From contig JAILDT010000075.1 of NCBI GenBank assembly GCA_024689085.1, positions 1-34,858 of the forward strand: a stretch of DNA of 34,858 bases. Direction: 5' to 3'. The DNA is from Clostridia bacterium (lineage in GTDB: Bacteria; Bacillota; Clostridia; Peptostreptococcales; Anaerovoracaceae). A model generated the notes under the pieces. The model made no database searches. It was not told where the DNA came from and saw only the letters and a list, made by a program, of their open reading frames with translations. This document shows, one piece after another, positions 16,341 to 25,665 of the stretch. Each line of letters begins with the position of its first letter. Position 1 is the first letter of the stretch. A program made the translations under genes and the position numbers.

Positions 16341-19300
16341 TTAGCCGCTGTATTTGCTCAGGTCGTCCTCCAGTGACAGGGACAGCACCTTGGATACGCC
16401 CTTCTCCGGCATGGTCACCCCGTAGAGCACATCCGCCTGTTCCATGGTCGCCTTCTGGTGGGTAACCAGAGCGAACTGGATACCGTCGAACTGACGCAGG
16501 CAATCCATGAACCGGTCGATGTTGGCGTCGTCCAGCGCCGCCTCCACCTCGTCCAGTATGCAGAACGGGGTCGGTTTGGCCTGCAGCACCGCGAACATGA
16601 GGGCGATTGCCGTCAGTGTCTTTTCTCCGCCGGAGAGCAGGTTGATGTTCTGCAGTTTCTTGCCCGGCGGCTGTGCCACGATATCGATGCTGGACTCCAG
16701 CGGGTCGTTCTCGTCTGAGAGGCGCAGCTCTGCATGACCGCCTCCGAAGAGATCCTGGAACTGTTTCTCGAAGTTGACGACGATCTGGTCGAAACTCTCC
16801 TTGAACTTCTTGCGGATGGTGCGGTCCATCTCAGTGATGATGCCGTTCAGATCGTCCATGGCCTTCTGCACATCAGCCCGTTCGCTGGTCAGGAACTCGT
16901 AACGCTCACTGACCTGCTTGTACTCTTCAATGGCGCCGATGTTGACCTCGCCCAGCTCCCGCATGCGGCTCTTGATCTGCCGGTTTTCCTTAACAGCACG
17001 GGACATCACGAAGTCGTCGGCTTTGAATTCCATCGCCTGAATGTAGGACACTTCGAAATCTTCCCAGAGTTTTTCTTTATATGTTTCAAGCTGGGTATCG
17101 TGTCTTGCCTTGCGCACATCCAGATCGTACTTCTGATCCTGGAAGGTCTGGATCTTGCCGGTCAGTTCCTCTCTGTCGTTGTTCATCGCAGCCAGACGCG
17201 CTGTCAGGGCGGACTTCTCATCCGTAACAGTCTGCAGATGCTCTTCTGCCGTCGTCTTCTGCTCCTCCAGCTCGTGGATCATGCCGTCGATATCCATGTG
17301 GCCTTCCGTCAGCTGGCTCTTCTCTTCTTCCAAAAGCTCCAGCTGCCGTTTTCTCGTATCGATGTCCGCGGTGATCTCAGCGATGGCGCTGTTGATTCTG
17401 TCAGCGATATCGTCAGCGTGAGCCTTCTTCTCATCGCAAGTCGTGACGAGAATCCTTGCCGCCGTGATCTCCTCGCTGATAACGCGGGCTTCTTCTTTTT
17501 TATCGTCGTACTGAGTGAGCTTCTCGTCGGCAATCTTCTCCGCTTCTGCGGCTGCTTCCTGTTTGGCCTTGATCTTCTCATTGGCCTGCTCAATCATCAG
17601 GGCAGTGTTTTCCTGCTCCTGTCTGATGCTCTCCAGTTCTCTCTCCAGCTTGTCAGCGCTGCTCTTCATGTCTTCCAGGGTGCCTTCCGCAACACGAATG
17701 GCGCTTTCCTTGAGCATGAGCGAGCTTTCGATGCCGCGCTGCTTCTCATCGAGGCCTGCGATTTCTTCGCTGAAACCGCGGATTTCCTCTTTCAGCCCGT
17801 CAAGTTTCGCAGCGTAAGCTTCCTGTTTTTCCGCTCCGTCTTTGATCTCCTGATCAAGCCGTGCCATCTCCGCCCTTCTGTCCAGAATATTGGCGGTCTT
17901 GTGCTTAAACCGACCGCCTGTGATGGCGCCGCGGGCGTTGATGATTTCGCCCTCCAGCGTGACGGTCAGGATGTCCTTCTCCAGTTTTGAAATCCTGATG
18001 GCGCTCTCCAGATCCCGCACGATGACCACGCGTCCCAGCAGGTAGCTGATGACATCATCGTACTTCTTCCCATAGGAAATGCATTCCGGTGCAAAACCAA
18101 CAAATCCCGCTTCATCCGCCAGCGTTCTGGAAGGTTTTTCTCTTCCTCTGATGGACTGCAGCGGCAGGAAGGTCATTCTGCCGGCTTTGTTCTCCTTCAG
18201 AGAACGGATGGCTCTGCGGGCGCTCGTGTCGTCGTCGCAGACGATGTTCTGCAGGGACTGACCGAGAGCCGTTTCAATGGCCGTTTCATAGCCGGCCGGA
18301 ACGGTGATCAGTTCCGCCACGACGCCGTGAACGCCGGACATGCCGGACTTCATGACGTGCTTGACGGCGCTGGTGTATCCTTCGTAGTTGCTCTCCATCT
18401 CTTCGATGGTCTTGAGCCGCGCGGACATTCTGCCCATGGACAGGCGGAGCTCTTCTGCCGCCATGGAAATCTGGCGCTCTTCCTTCTGTGCCTGTTCGTG
18501 GTTGCTGACCGCTGTTTCTTTTTCTGTCCTGATCTTCTCCGCTTCCGCAGCAAGTTCTTCGCGTTCGCGCTGGGCTTCCTCGATGCTCTGCCGTGCGGTT
18601 TTCTCCGAATCCTCTCTGGCTTCGGATTCGCTAAGCAGGGCCTGCTTTCTCCGTTCCAGCGTCTCGCCGATGAGCTCCATGCTGCTGATTTCGGACTTGC
18701 ATCCGGAGATTTCGGATGTCAGCCGGAACATGTCGTTCCTGCATTCGTCCGCCTCTTCACCGATCCGCACCAGATCGTCCGCGATGGTGTTGTATTTGTC
18801 CACCTTCTCCTGAAGGTTTGCTTCTGCTTCCGCTGCCTGCCGGTCTGCTTCCTCCTTCTGCTGGAGGAATCCTTCCGCATTGGCCGCTTCTTTTTCCTTC
18901 TTTTCTTCAAGAGCCTGTAGTTCTTCGATGATTCTCGAAGTATTGCCCTCGATGGCCGACATTCTCTCCCGATCGACTTCACCCTTGTTCACCGCCAGAT
19001 TCAGCTTGTCGATGGCTTTGATCAGGGCTTCTCTGGCGTCGACAGAGATGGCTTCCAGCGTCTCGTTCTTGCTGTTGCTCTCGTTGATCTCCTCTTCAAG
19101 CTTGTCCTTCTCCGCCTTGAGGCGTTCCAGATTGTAGACGACGTTCCGCAGATCTTCCTCGGCAAACTCGTTCTTCCGCTCGAGTCCTTCCACATTCTTG
19201 AGAATGATGTTGATCTCCAAAGTCTTGTTTCTATCGCGCAGCTGGAGATACTCCGTCGCCTTCTCGCTGTCTTCCCGCAGGCCGTCGATGCGGCCTTCAA

Positions 19301-19892
19301 TCTCGCCGATGATGTCCTGCACCCGATTCATATTCAACGTGGTGGACGCCAGCTTCCGCTCGGCCTCGGCCTTTTTGGTTCTGTAAGCTACGATGCCGGC
19401 GGCTTCCTCGAAGATCTCGCGGCGTGATTCTGTTTTGTTGCTGATGATATCCGCGATCTTGCCCTGCCCGATGAGGGAGTAACCGTCCACGCCGATACCC
19501 GTGTCCATGATCAGCTCACGAATATCCCGCAGCCTGCACTGGTTCCCGTTGATGTGGTATTCACTCTCGCCGGAGCGGAACATTCTTCTTGTGATGGCGA
19601 CTTCCTTGTAATCGATCGGAAGGCTGCCGTCACTGTTATCGATGAAGAGGGTGACCTCGGCCATACCGCGCGGTTTCCTGCTGTCGGTGCCGTTGAAGAT
19701 GACTTCCTCCATCTTGCCGCCGCGCAGCATCTTCGGACTCTGCTCGCCCAGAACCCAACGGATGGCGTCGCTGATGTTGCTTTTACCGCTGCCGTTTGGT
19801 CCTACAATGCCTGTGATGCCCTCGTTGAATTCAATTGTAATGGGTTCCGCAAATGACTTGAACCCGTGCATTTCAATTCTCTTAAATAGCAT
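16341..19892 (-). CDS. smc: Chromosome segregation ATPase SMC
   Basis: Forms the condensin-like ring that organises and separates chromosomes, acting with ScpA and ScpB (not in this window). The 1183 residues contain the N-terminal Walker A GPNGSGKSN (about 32-40), a long coiled coil, a central hinge (around residues 510-640, including GVHGVVAELI), a second coiled coil, and the C-terminal ABC signature LLSGGEKTLTAIAL with Walker B CILDEVEAALDD. Length is typical. The ATG has GGAGAAATT in front and overlaps the rnc stop by eleven bases. Order rnc-smc-ftsY is the standard Firmicutes arrangement. Confidence 0.98.
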   Translation of the reverse strand: MLFKRIEMHGFKSFAEPITIEFNEGITGIVGPNGSGKSNISDAIRWVLGEQSPKMLRGGKMEEVIFNGTDSRKPRGMAEVTLFIDNSDGSLPIDYKEVAITRRMFRSGESEYHINGNQCRLRDIRELIMDTGIGVDGYSLIGQGKIADIISNKTESRREIFEEAAGIVAYRTKKAEAERKLASTTLNMNRVQDIIGEIEGRIDGLREDSEKATEYLQLRDRNKTLEINIILKNVEGLERKNEFAEEDLRNVVYNLERLKAEKDKLEEEINESNSKNETLEAISVDAREALIKAIDKLNLAVNKGEVDRERMSAIEGNTSRIIEELQALEEKKEKEAANAEGFLQQKEEADRQAAEAEANLQEKVDKYNTIADDLVRIGEEADECRNDMFRLTSEISGCKSEISSMELIGETLERRKQALLSESEAREDSEKTARQSIEEAQREREELAAEAEKIRTEKETAVSNHEQAQKEERQISMAAEELRLSMGRMSARLKTIEEMESNYEGYTSAVKHVMKSGMSGVHGVVAELITVPAGYETAIETALGQSLQNIVCDDDTSARRAIRSLKENKAGRMTFLPLQSIRGREKPSRTLADEAGFVGFAPECISYGKKYDDVISYLLGRVVIVRDLESAIRISKLEKDILTVTLEGEIINARGAITGGRFKHKTANILDRRAEMARLDQEIKDGAEKQEAYAAKLDGLKEEIRGFSEEIAGLDEKQRGIESSLMLKESAIRVAEGTLEDMKSSADKLERELESIRQEQENTALMIEQANEKIKAKQEAAAEAEKIADEKLTQYDDKKEEARVISEEITAARILVTTCDEKKAHADDIADRINSAIAEITADIDTRKRQLELLEEEKSQLTEGHMDIDGMIHELEEQKTTAEEHLQTVTDEKSALTARLAAMNNDREELTGKIQTFQDQKYDLDVRKARHDTQLETYKEKLWEDFEVSYIQAMEFKADDFVMSRAVKENRQIKSRMRELGEVNIGAIEEYKQVSERYEFLTSERADVQKAMDDLNGIITEMDRTIRKKFKESFDQIVVNFEKQFQDLFGGGHAELRLSDENDPLESSIDIVAQPPGKKLQNINLLSGGEKTLTAIALMFAVLQAKPTPFCILDEVEAALDDANIDRFMDCLRQFDGIQFALVTHQKATMEQADVLYGVTMPEKGVSKVLSLSLEDDLSKYSG

Positions 19893-20571
19893 AATTTCTC
19901 CTTGAAAGTGCGGCGCGTGCAGCTTCCTGCTGCGCCTGCTTCTTACTCTTTCCCACCCCTTCGGCCTCCGTTTGGCCGTTTATCATGAGATGCACCGTGA
20001 ACACCTTGTCGTGATCGGGACCTGACTGACCCGCGTCCACGTACTGGATGCCCGCCGTGCTGACGCCTTCGGACTGCAAAAGCTCCTGCAGCGCCGTCTT
20101 ATAATCTGTCACGAGCAGTCTGCCTTCCCGGGCGTCCTGCAATCCGTCCGCCAGAAGGCGCAGGACCACGTCTCTGGCTGCCTCATATCCGCCGTCCAGG
20201 AACACGGCTCCAATAAGCGCTTCCACGGCATCCGCCAGAATCGACGGCCGGTTTCGTCCGCCGGTCTTTTCCTCTCCTGCGCCCAGACGCAGGTGCTCTC
20301 CGAGACTGATGTGAACAGCGACCTCAAAAAGAAATTTCTCACAGACAAGGCTTGCCCTTGTTCTTGAGAGAAATCCTTCGCCTTTTCCGGGAAACTCTCT
20401 GTACAGCTCTTCGCCCGCGATAGCATCAAGCATGGCGTCCCCAAGGAACTCCATTCTCTCGTTGAACACGCTGCCGCCCGATTCCCTGGCGTAGGAACTG
20501 TGTGTCAGGGCCGTCTCCAGCAGCGCTCTGTCTTTGAAACTGTATCCGATTTTCTCTTCTATTCTTTTCAT
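19882..20571 (-). CDS. rnc: Ribonuclease III
   Basis: Cuts double-stranded RNA, including rRNA precursors. The 229 residues have the catalytic signature NERMEFLGDAMLD near residue 40, ADAVEALIGAVFLDGG with the second metal-binding glutamate, and a C-terminal double-stranded RNA-binding domain from about 155 (DYKTALQELLQ ... KKQAQQEAARAAL). The start ATG at 20571 has no convincing ribosome binding site and lies 20 bases after plsX, so translation may depend on coupling. In most Firmicutes acpP lies between plsX and rnc; it is absent here. Confidence 0.97.
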   Translation of the reverse strand: MKRIEEKIGYSFKDRALLETALTHSSYARESGGSVFNERMEFLGDAMLDAIAGEELYREFPGKGEGFLSRTRASLVCEKFLFEVAVHISLGEHLRLGAGEEKTGGRNRPSILADAVEALIGAVFLDGGYEAARDVVLRLLADGLQDAREGRLLVTDYKTALQELLQSEGVSTAGIQYVDAGQSGPDHDKVFTVHLMINGQTEAEGVGKSKKQAQQEAARAALSRRNYAI

Positions 20572-20591
20572 CTGAAAGCTGATTGACTCTG

Positions 20592-21608
20592 CTACTCCTC
20601 TTCGATGAATTCCGCTACGTCCTGCATCTCCTCCTTGATGATATCCACGACGTTTTCTTCCGCGTAAGGCAGTCCTCTCAGAATCGCGCTTCTGACGGCT
20701 CTCTCTGTGGAGGATCCGTGCATCTTGATGACCGGGCCGGATACGCCGAGCACCGGCGCGCCGCCGTACTCTTCGTAGTCGAACTCATCCTTCAGTCCGC
20801 TGAGTTTGGACTTGACCAGTGCGCCGCCCAGCATCGCCTTGGCGTTGCTCTTGAGGGCTTCTTTAATCAGTTTGAAAATGCTCAGGGATACGCCTTCCGT
20901 CAGTTTCAGGATGACGTTGCCCGTGAAACCGTCGCACACGATGACGTCGCAGACGCCCTTTGGAACGTCCCTTCCCTCCACGTTGCCAATGAAGTTCAGT
21001 TGGGAATTCATGAGCATCTGATAGGCTTCCTTCGTAATGCTGGTGCCTTTGCTCTCCTCGGCGCCCAGATTGACCAGACCGACCCGCGGATTGTCTCTGC
21101 CCCAGACCTTCTCGATGTAGATGCTGCCCATGAGGCCGTACTCCAGAAGGTTTCTGGCCTTCGACTCAGAGCTTGCGCCCGCATCCACCAGCAGACATGG
21201 ATCTCCGCCGGTCATATCAGGATAGATACTGGCCAGTGCCGGTCTGTCGATTCCCTTGATGCGGCCCAGAATCAGCCTGGATCCGACGATGAGCGCACCC
21301 GTATTGCCCGCGGAAACGAACATGTCGCCTTCGCCGTTCTTGAGCATGTTCAGCCCGACGACGAGGGAAGAGTCTTTTTTCTGGCGAATCGCTTTGACCG
21401 GACTGTCGCGCATGGTGATGACTTCATGCGCCGGAACAATCTGAATCTGATTGCCTTCGTACTTACATACATCAAGCTGTTTTCTGATGGCCGCCGGATC
21501 GCCTACGATGAATATCTCGTCACCGATGTCTCTTGCTGCAGCTACAGCTCCCTTTACGATTTCTTCAGGCGCGTGATCGCCGCCCATTCCGTCGATTACG
21601 ATTCTCAT
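20592..21608 (-). CDS. plsX: Phosphate acyltransferase PlsX
   Basis: Converts acyl-ACP to acyl-phosphate, the acyl donor for PlsY; peripheral membrane enzyme. The 338 residues start MRIVIDGMGGDHAPEEIVKG, the family hallmark, and include SAGNTGALIVGS, RPALASIYP and VCDGFTGNVILK. Length is normal. The ATG at 21608 immediately follows the rpe stop (TAAATG) and has AAGGAGTG upstream inside rpe. It is followed by rnc. With plsY and gpsA downstream, the operon carries the full acyl-phosphate route to lysophosphatidate. Confidence 0.98.
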   Translation of the reverse strand: MRIVIDGMGGDHAPEEIVKGAVAAARDIGDEIFIVGDPAAIRKQLDVCKYEGNQIQIVPAHEVITMRDSPVKAIRQKKDSSLVVGLNMLKNGEGDMFVSAGNTGALIVGSRLILGRIKGIDRPALASIYPDMTGGDPCLLVDAGASSESKARNLLEYGLMGSIYIEKVWGRDNPRVGLVNLGAEESKGTSITKEAYQMLMNSQLNFIGNVEGRDVPKGVCDVIVCDGFTGNVILKLTEGVSLSIFKLIKEALKSNAKAMLGGALVKSKLSGLKDEFDYEEYGGAPVLGVSGPVIKMHGSSTERAVRSAILRGLPYAEENVVDIIKEEMQDVAEFIEEE

Positions 21609-22268
21609 TTAGACACTCCTTATCTTCTTGACGAACTGCTCCGTCGTCTCCTCGATATCCGCCGTCTTGAATACTGCGGAACCTGCAACAATGATATCTG
21701 TTCCTGCCGATGCGATCTCCTGCACATTGTCCAGGTTCACGCCGCCGTCGATCTCAATCTCAAAATCCAGTTCTTCCGCTCTCCGGATCTCCGCCAGCTC
21801 CCGGATCTTCTCCAAGGCAGACGGAATGAACTTCTGCCCGCCAAAGCCCGGGTTGACCGACATGACGAGAACCATGTCCACGTCATCCAGGATGAAATCC
21901 AACGTCGCCAGCGTCGTGGCCGGATTGATGGCTACGCCTGCCTTCACACCCAGGGATTTGATGTGCTGCACCGTTCTGTGCAGGTGCGGACACGCCTCCT
22001 GATGCACGGTGATGTATTCCGTATTCGGCGTCAGGAAATCTTCCAGAAAAGCGTCCGGATTCTCAATCATCAGATGGACGTCGAAAGGCAGCTTCGTCTT
22101 GCCTTCCAGGCTCTTCATGACCACAGCGCCATAGGTGATATTCGGAACAAAGTGGCCGTCCATGACATCCACGTGGATGTAGTCAGCGCCGCCCTTCTCA
22201 ATCTGGCCAACGTCTTCCGCCAGCTTCGAAAAATCCGCTGACAGTATGGATGGTGCTAGCTTTTTCAT
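21609..22268 (-). CDS. rpe: Ribulose-phosphate 3-epimerase
   Basis: Interconverts ribulose-5-phosphate and xylulose-5-phosphate in the pentose phosphate pathway. The 219-residue TIM barrel shows LAPSILSADFSKLAEDV, YIHVDVMDGHFVPNITYG (metal-binding His and Asp), VMSVNPGFGGQKFI, and IEIDGGVN. Length is normal. The start overlaps the rsgA stop by four bases (ATGA). rsgA-rpe is a common pair; here rpe is directly joined to plsX instead of being followed by thiamine pyrophosphokinase and rpmB as in many relatives. Confidence 0.98.
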   Translation of the reverse strand: MKKLAPSILSADFSKLAEDVGQIEKGGADYIHVDVMDGHFVPNITYGAVVMKSLEGKTKLPFDVHLMIENPDAFLEDFLTPNTEYITVHQEACPHLHRTVQHIKSLGVKAGVAINPATTLATLDFILDDVDMVLVMSVNPGFGGQKFIPSALEKIRELAEIRRAEELDFEIEIDGGVNLDNVQEIASAGTDIIVAGSAVFKTADIEETTEQFVKKIRSV

Positions 22269-23119
22269 TTCGTGATTTCCTCCATCTGCTCTTTGTAGGA
22301 TCTGTATCTGCTCGGATTGATCTTTCCTTCTTCCAGGGCCTGCTTCACGGCGCAGTCCGGTTCCGCCAGATGCCTGCAGTTATCGTATCTGCATTTCCCT
22401 GCATAGACCCCGATCTCCGGGTACAGAAACTGCAGTTCCTCTGCGTCCGCTTCCAGTATGTCGAAGGATGTGAATCCCGGTGTGTCGAATATCATAGTGC
22501 CGGCGTCATCCAGCTCGAACAGTTCGCTGTGCCGGGTGGTGTGTTTGCCCCTCTGGGACTTGCGGCTGATGCTGCCCGTCTCCATGAGCTCGTCCGCATG
22601 CAGTCGGTTCAGGATGGTGGACTTTCCGACGCCCGAAGCGCCTGCCAGCGCCGCCTTCCTGCCTTTGATAAGCCCTTTCAGTTCCTCCAGGCCTTCCTCC
22701 ATGCCTTCGCCCAGACAGACCACCGGATACAATGGCTCGTAAATCTCCCGCAGTTCTTCCTGCCTGCCCTTCAGGTCGCACTTGTTGATGGCGAAGACGA
22801 TGTCCGTTCCCGCCTTTTCGGCCATGACCAGAAAGCGGTCGATGGTCGCAAGCACCGGTGCCGGCTTCTTAGCCGCGGTCACGACCACGAAGCAATCCAC
22901 GTTGGCCACGAACGGCCGGATGAAGACATTCTTCCGAGGCAGGATTTCCGTGATGAGGGTGTTGTCCTCTTCCGCACCTACCTGAAAGCGCACCTCGTCG
23001 CCCACGGCAGGCTTGATTCCCTGCTCCTTGAAGGCTCCTTTCGCCCGGCATCTGTATACTGTTTCGCCGGATTTCACATAATAAAATCCGGCGATTCCCT
23101 TGACTATTGTTCCTCTCAT
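22265..23119 (-). CDS. rsgA: Small-subunit-dependent GTPase RsgA
   Basis: Late 30S ribosome assembly GTPase with circularly permuted G motifs. The 284 residues have an N-terminal OB fold, then NKCDLKG (G4) ahead of GASGVGKST (G1), RHTTRHSELF-like switch, FDTPGF (G3), and a C-terminal zinc-binding segment CRYDNCRHLAEPDC. It starts three bases after the prkC stop. In Bacillus subtilis the orthologue is a substrate of the PrkC kinase, so the tight prkC-rsgA link here suggests the same regulation. Confidence 0.97.
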   Translation of the reverse strand: MRGTIVKGIAGFYYVKSGETVYRCRAKGAFKEQGIKPAVGDEVRFQVGAEEDNTLITEILPRKNVFIRPFVANVDCFVVVTAAKKPAPVLATIDRFLVMAEKAGTDIVFAINKCDLKGRQEELREIYEPLYPVVCLGEGMEEGLEELKGLIKGRKAALAGASGVGKSTILNRLHADELMETGSISRKSQRGKHTTRHSELFELDDAGTMIFDTPGFTSFDILEADAEELQFLYPEIGVYAGKCRYDNCRHLAEPDCAVKQALEEGKINPSRYRSYKEQMEEITK

Positions 23120-23122
23120 ATA

Positions 23123-24874
23123 TTAATCGTCGTCTGCAGGACCATCCAGTTCCGGTTCTGTCTGCGTAGTCGTAGTAGTAGTAGTAGGCTCCGGTCCCTT
23201 GCTGACTCTGAGCTTGACAGACGAACCTTTATCAATGGAAGCTCCTGCGTCGTACTGCTGCCACATGACCTCACCTTCGGCGTAAGTCGAACTGTAATCG
23301 TAGCTGACATTACCGGTCTTCAGACCGGCGCCAGCCAGTTCACCCTTCGCTTCATCCAGAGACCGTCCAACCAGATACGGTACGGTTGCCTTTGCTTTGG
23401 AACCGTCACTGACGACGACATCGATAGCAGTTCCTTTCTCAACCTCAGAGCCCGCCTTTGGATTCTGGCTGAGAACCGTTCCTTCCGGCTCATCACTTGC
23501 CTTGGTGGTCACTGCGCCCAGCTTGAAGCCAGCCGCCTCCAGATAATCCGACAGCTCGTCCTTCATCTTGCCCGTCAGATCCGGCACACTGCCGTCGCCC
23601 AGGCCTTTGCTGATGTTGAGGGTGACCGTGCTGCCGGTCTTGATGGTCGAACCCGCTTCTGGATTCTGGGATACGACAAGTCCCTTGTCGACCTCATCAC
23701 TGATGACCTCATCACCTTCTTTGACCTTGATGTCCATCTTATCAGCCAGTTCCTGTGCCTGCTGCATGGTCATACCTTTGAAGTCAGGTGCTTCGATTTC
23801 CTCTCCGCCGGTGAGCGCGAGGATGCCGATCAGGAGAGCAATCACAGCAGCCGCAATGGCCGCGATGAGGATGATGCGCTTGTTGTTCTTCTTTTTCTTG
23901 GCCTTTTTCTTCCGGCCTTCCGGTTCTTCGTATTCCTCTTCTCCGCTGTCGTAGTCTGTCTCAGCGACCGGGCCGTTTGATTTCTGCGGACGGACCTTGG
24001 TGGTCTCCTTACCGGCTGACGCGCCGCCCATGAGCACGGAGTTGCCCACGACGCTGCCGACGAACTCCAGATTGTTCAGCGCCTCAATCAAATCATCCGC
24101 CGATGCATACCGGTTCACCGGATACTTGTCACAGCACTTCATGATGATGTGCTCCAAAGCCGGCGGCACGCCGCTGACCAGCTGTGACGGCGGTGTCATT
24201 TCTGCGTTGATATGCTGCAGGGCGATATTCACCGGATTATCTCCGTCGAACGGCACCTGCCCCGTGAGCATCTCATACATGACGATGCCAAGAGAATAGA
24301 TATCGGATTTCTCATCCACGTATCCGCCTCTCGCCTGCTCCGGAGAGAAGTAGTGAACTGAACCGACGATGCCGTCGGTGTTGTCGACGATGGTCGCCGC
24401 GTTAACTGCCTTCGCAATGCCGAAGTCCGTGATCTTCGCCGTTCCGTTCGGCGTGATCATGATATTGTGCGGCTTCACATCTCTGTGGATGATGTGATTT
24501 TTGTGCGCAAAAGCAAGAGCCGACGCGACCTGCTTGGACAAGGCAATCACCTTCGGATAGGCCATCGGACCCTGTTCATGAATGTAGTCGCTGAGAGCCC
24601 GCCCTTCGATGAGCTCCATAACGATATAGTGAATGTTGCCTTCCCGTCCTACGTCGTAGATGTTGACGATGTTCGGATGGCTCATGCTGGCTGCGTTCTG
24701 GGACTCTCTCCGGAAACTCTCGATGAACTTCTGGTCCCCGATGAATTCCGGTTTGAGAATCTTGATTGCCACAAATCTATTGAGAAGTCGGTCCTTGGCC
24801 TTGTAGACCACAGACATACCGCCTTCTCCTACTCTCTCGTACAGTTCATATCTGTTTGCGAGTACTTTACTCAT
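23123..24874 (-). CDS. prkC: PASTA-domain serine/threonine protein kinase
   Basis: Membrane kinase that senses muropeptides or lipid II and controls growth, division and wall metabolism. The 583 residues have an N-terminal Hanks kinase domain with GEGGMSVVY, the ATP-binding lysine in VAIKIL (38), HRDVKPHN (Asp132) and DFG (150-152). A Lys-rich juxtamembrane segment follows, then a membrane helix (about 333-355), three PASTA domains (about 359-424, 427-492, 493-560), and a Thr/Asp-rich tail with seven consecutive threonines. AGGAGGAAG precedes the ATG. It is paired with prpC upstream, and rsgA follows by three bases. Confidence 0.98.
   Translation of the reverse strand: MSKVLANRYELYERVGEGGMSVVYKAKDRLLNRFVAIKILKPEFIGDQKFIESFRRESQNAASMSHPNIVNIYDVGREGNIHYIVMELIEGRALSDYIHEQGPMAYPKVIALSKQVASALAFAHKNHIIHRDVKPHNIMITPNGTAKITDFGIAKAVNAATIVDNTDGIVGSVHYFSPEQARGGYVDEKSDIYSLGIVMYEMLTGQVPFDGDNPVNIALQHINAEMTPPSQLVSGVPPALEHIIMKCCDKYPVNRYASADDLIEALNNLEFVGSVVGNSVLMGGASAGKETTKVRPQKSNGPVAETDYDSGEEEYEEPEGRKKKAKKKKNNKRIILIAAIAAAVIALLIGILALTGGEEIEAPDFKGMTMQQAQELADKMDIKVKEGDEVISDEVDKGLVVSQNPEAGSTIKTGSTVTLNISKGLGDGSVPDLTGKMKDELSDYLEAAGFKLGAVTTKASDEPEGTVLSQNPKAGSEVEKGTAIDVVVSDGSKAKATVPYLVGRSLDEAKGELAGAGLKTGNVSYDYSSTYAEGEVMWQQYDAGASIDKGSSVKLRVSKGPEPTTTTTTTQTEPELDGPADDD
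23165..23185 (-). repeat. Threonine codon repeat at the 3' end of prkC
   Basis: Seven consecutive Thr codons (ACT and ACG; five ACT) form a trinucleotide microsatellite. Changes would alter the Thr tract of the extracellular tail without a frameshift. Confidence 0.85.
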
Positions 24875-24892
24875 AACTTCCTCCTAGAAAAA

Positions 24893-25633
24893 TCAGACCC
24901 TGATGCATATCACTGTAATGTTGTCTCGCCCGCCTGCGAGGATGGCTTCGTCCACGAAGTCAGCGCACAGGTCGTTCATCTTGGTGTCCCTCTCGTAAGC
25001 GTCACGGAGAAGCTCCGTCATCCTGTCTTCCCCCACTTCACCGTAAAGCCCGTCGGAACAGAGGACCATGATATCCCCTCTTTCCAGCGTGACTTTGTAG
25101 AAGTCCGGTTCCGCCTGCGGTTCTGCACCGAGAGCCTTTGTTATGACGTTCTTCTGGCTGTGGCTCTCAGCTTCTCTCTCTGTGATGATGCCCTTATCGA
25201 TAAGCTCATTGACGTAGGTATGATCCTTCGTGATGCGCTTCAGTCTGCCGTTTCTGAACAGATACGCTCTGCTGTCGCCGATGTTGGTGATATAGGCGCT
25301 GCCGTCGCGTATGTATGTCATGACCACCGTGGTGGCCATGCCTCTGTAATTGAGGTTTTCCTGATTCATTTCATAGACGTTGCGATTGGCCGCGTCCACT
25401 GCCTCGGTAAAGAATCCGAAGATCTCCTCCGGCGTCTTCAAACTTTTGATGTCGCCCGCCTTGACAAATGATGCCAGCGATTCCACAGCCGTGCTGCTTG
25501 CAATCTCGCCGGAGTTGTTCCCTCCGACGCCGTCAGCGACGATGTAGACATCCTGATTCGGAATCAGAAAACACGCGTCTTCATTGTTCTTTCTTACGAC
25601 TCCTCTGTTGCATTTAAATCCTATTTGCAGCAT
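24893..25633 (-). CDS. prpC: PP2C-type protein phosphatase, partner of PrkC
   Basis: Metal-dependent Ser/Thr phosphatase that reverses PrkC phosphorylation. I start it at ATG 25633 (MLQIGFKCNRG), giving 246 residues, the usual length. The longer in-frame reading to 25825 runs back through the rsmB gene and has no homology-like content. Motifs: NEDAC near residue 18, ADGVGGNNSGE (metal-binding Asp), GDSRAYLF, VLCSDGL, and GGRDNITVI at the C-terminus. It lies 32 bases after rsmB and 18 bases before prkC. Relatives often have rlmN between rsmB and prpC; it is missing here. Confidence 0.97.
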   Translation of the reverse strand: MLQIGFKCNRGVVRKNNEDACFLIPNQDVYIVADGVGGNNSGEIASSTAVESLASFVKAGDIKSLKTPEEIFGFFTEAVDAANRNVYEMNQENLNYRGMATTVVMTYIRDGSAYITNIGDSRAYLFRNGRLKRITKDHTYVNELIDKGIITEREAESHSQKNVITKALGAEPQAEPDFYKVTLERGDIMVLCSDGLYGEVGEDRMTELLRDAYERDTKMNDLCADFVDEAILAGGRDNITVICIRV

Positions 25634-25665
25634 TGGTTCTTCATTCTCCCTGTCTGAAATAACTG

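Noticed and set aside
20583-23980. Two long plus-strand open frames (20583-22241 and 22250-23980) opposite plsX/rpe and rsgA/prkC
   Set aside because: They lie antisense to well-recognised genes, have no ribosome binding sites or family motifs, and are rich in Arg/Leu/His as expected from reading GC-rich codons backward.
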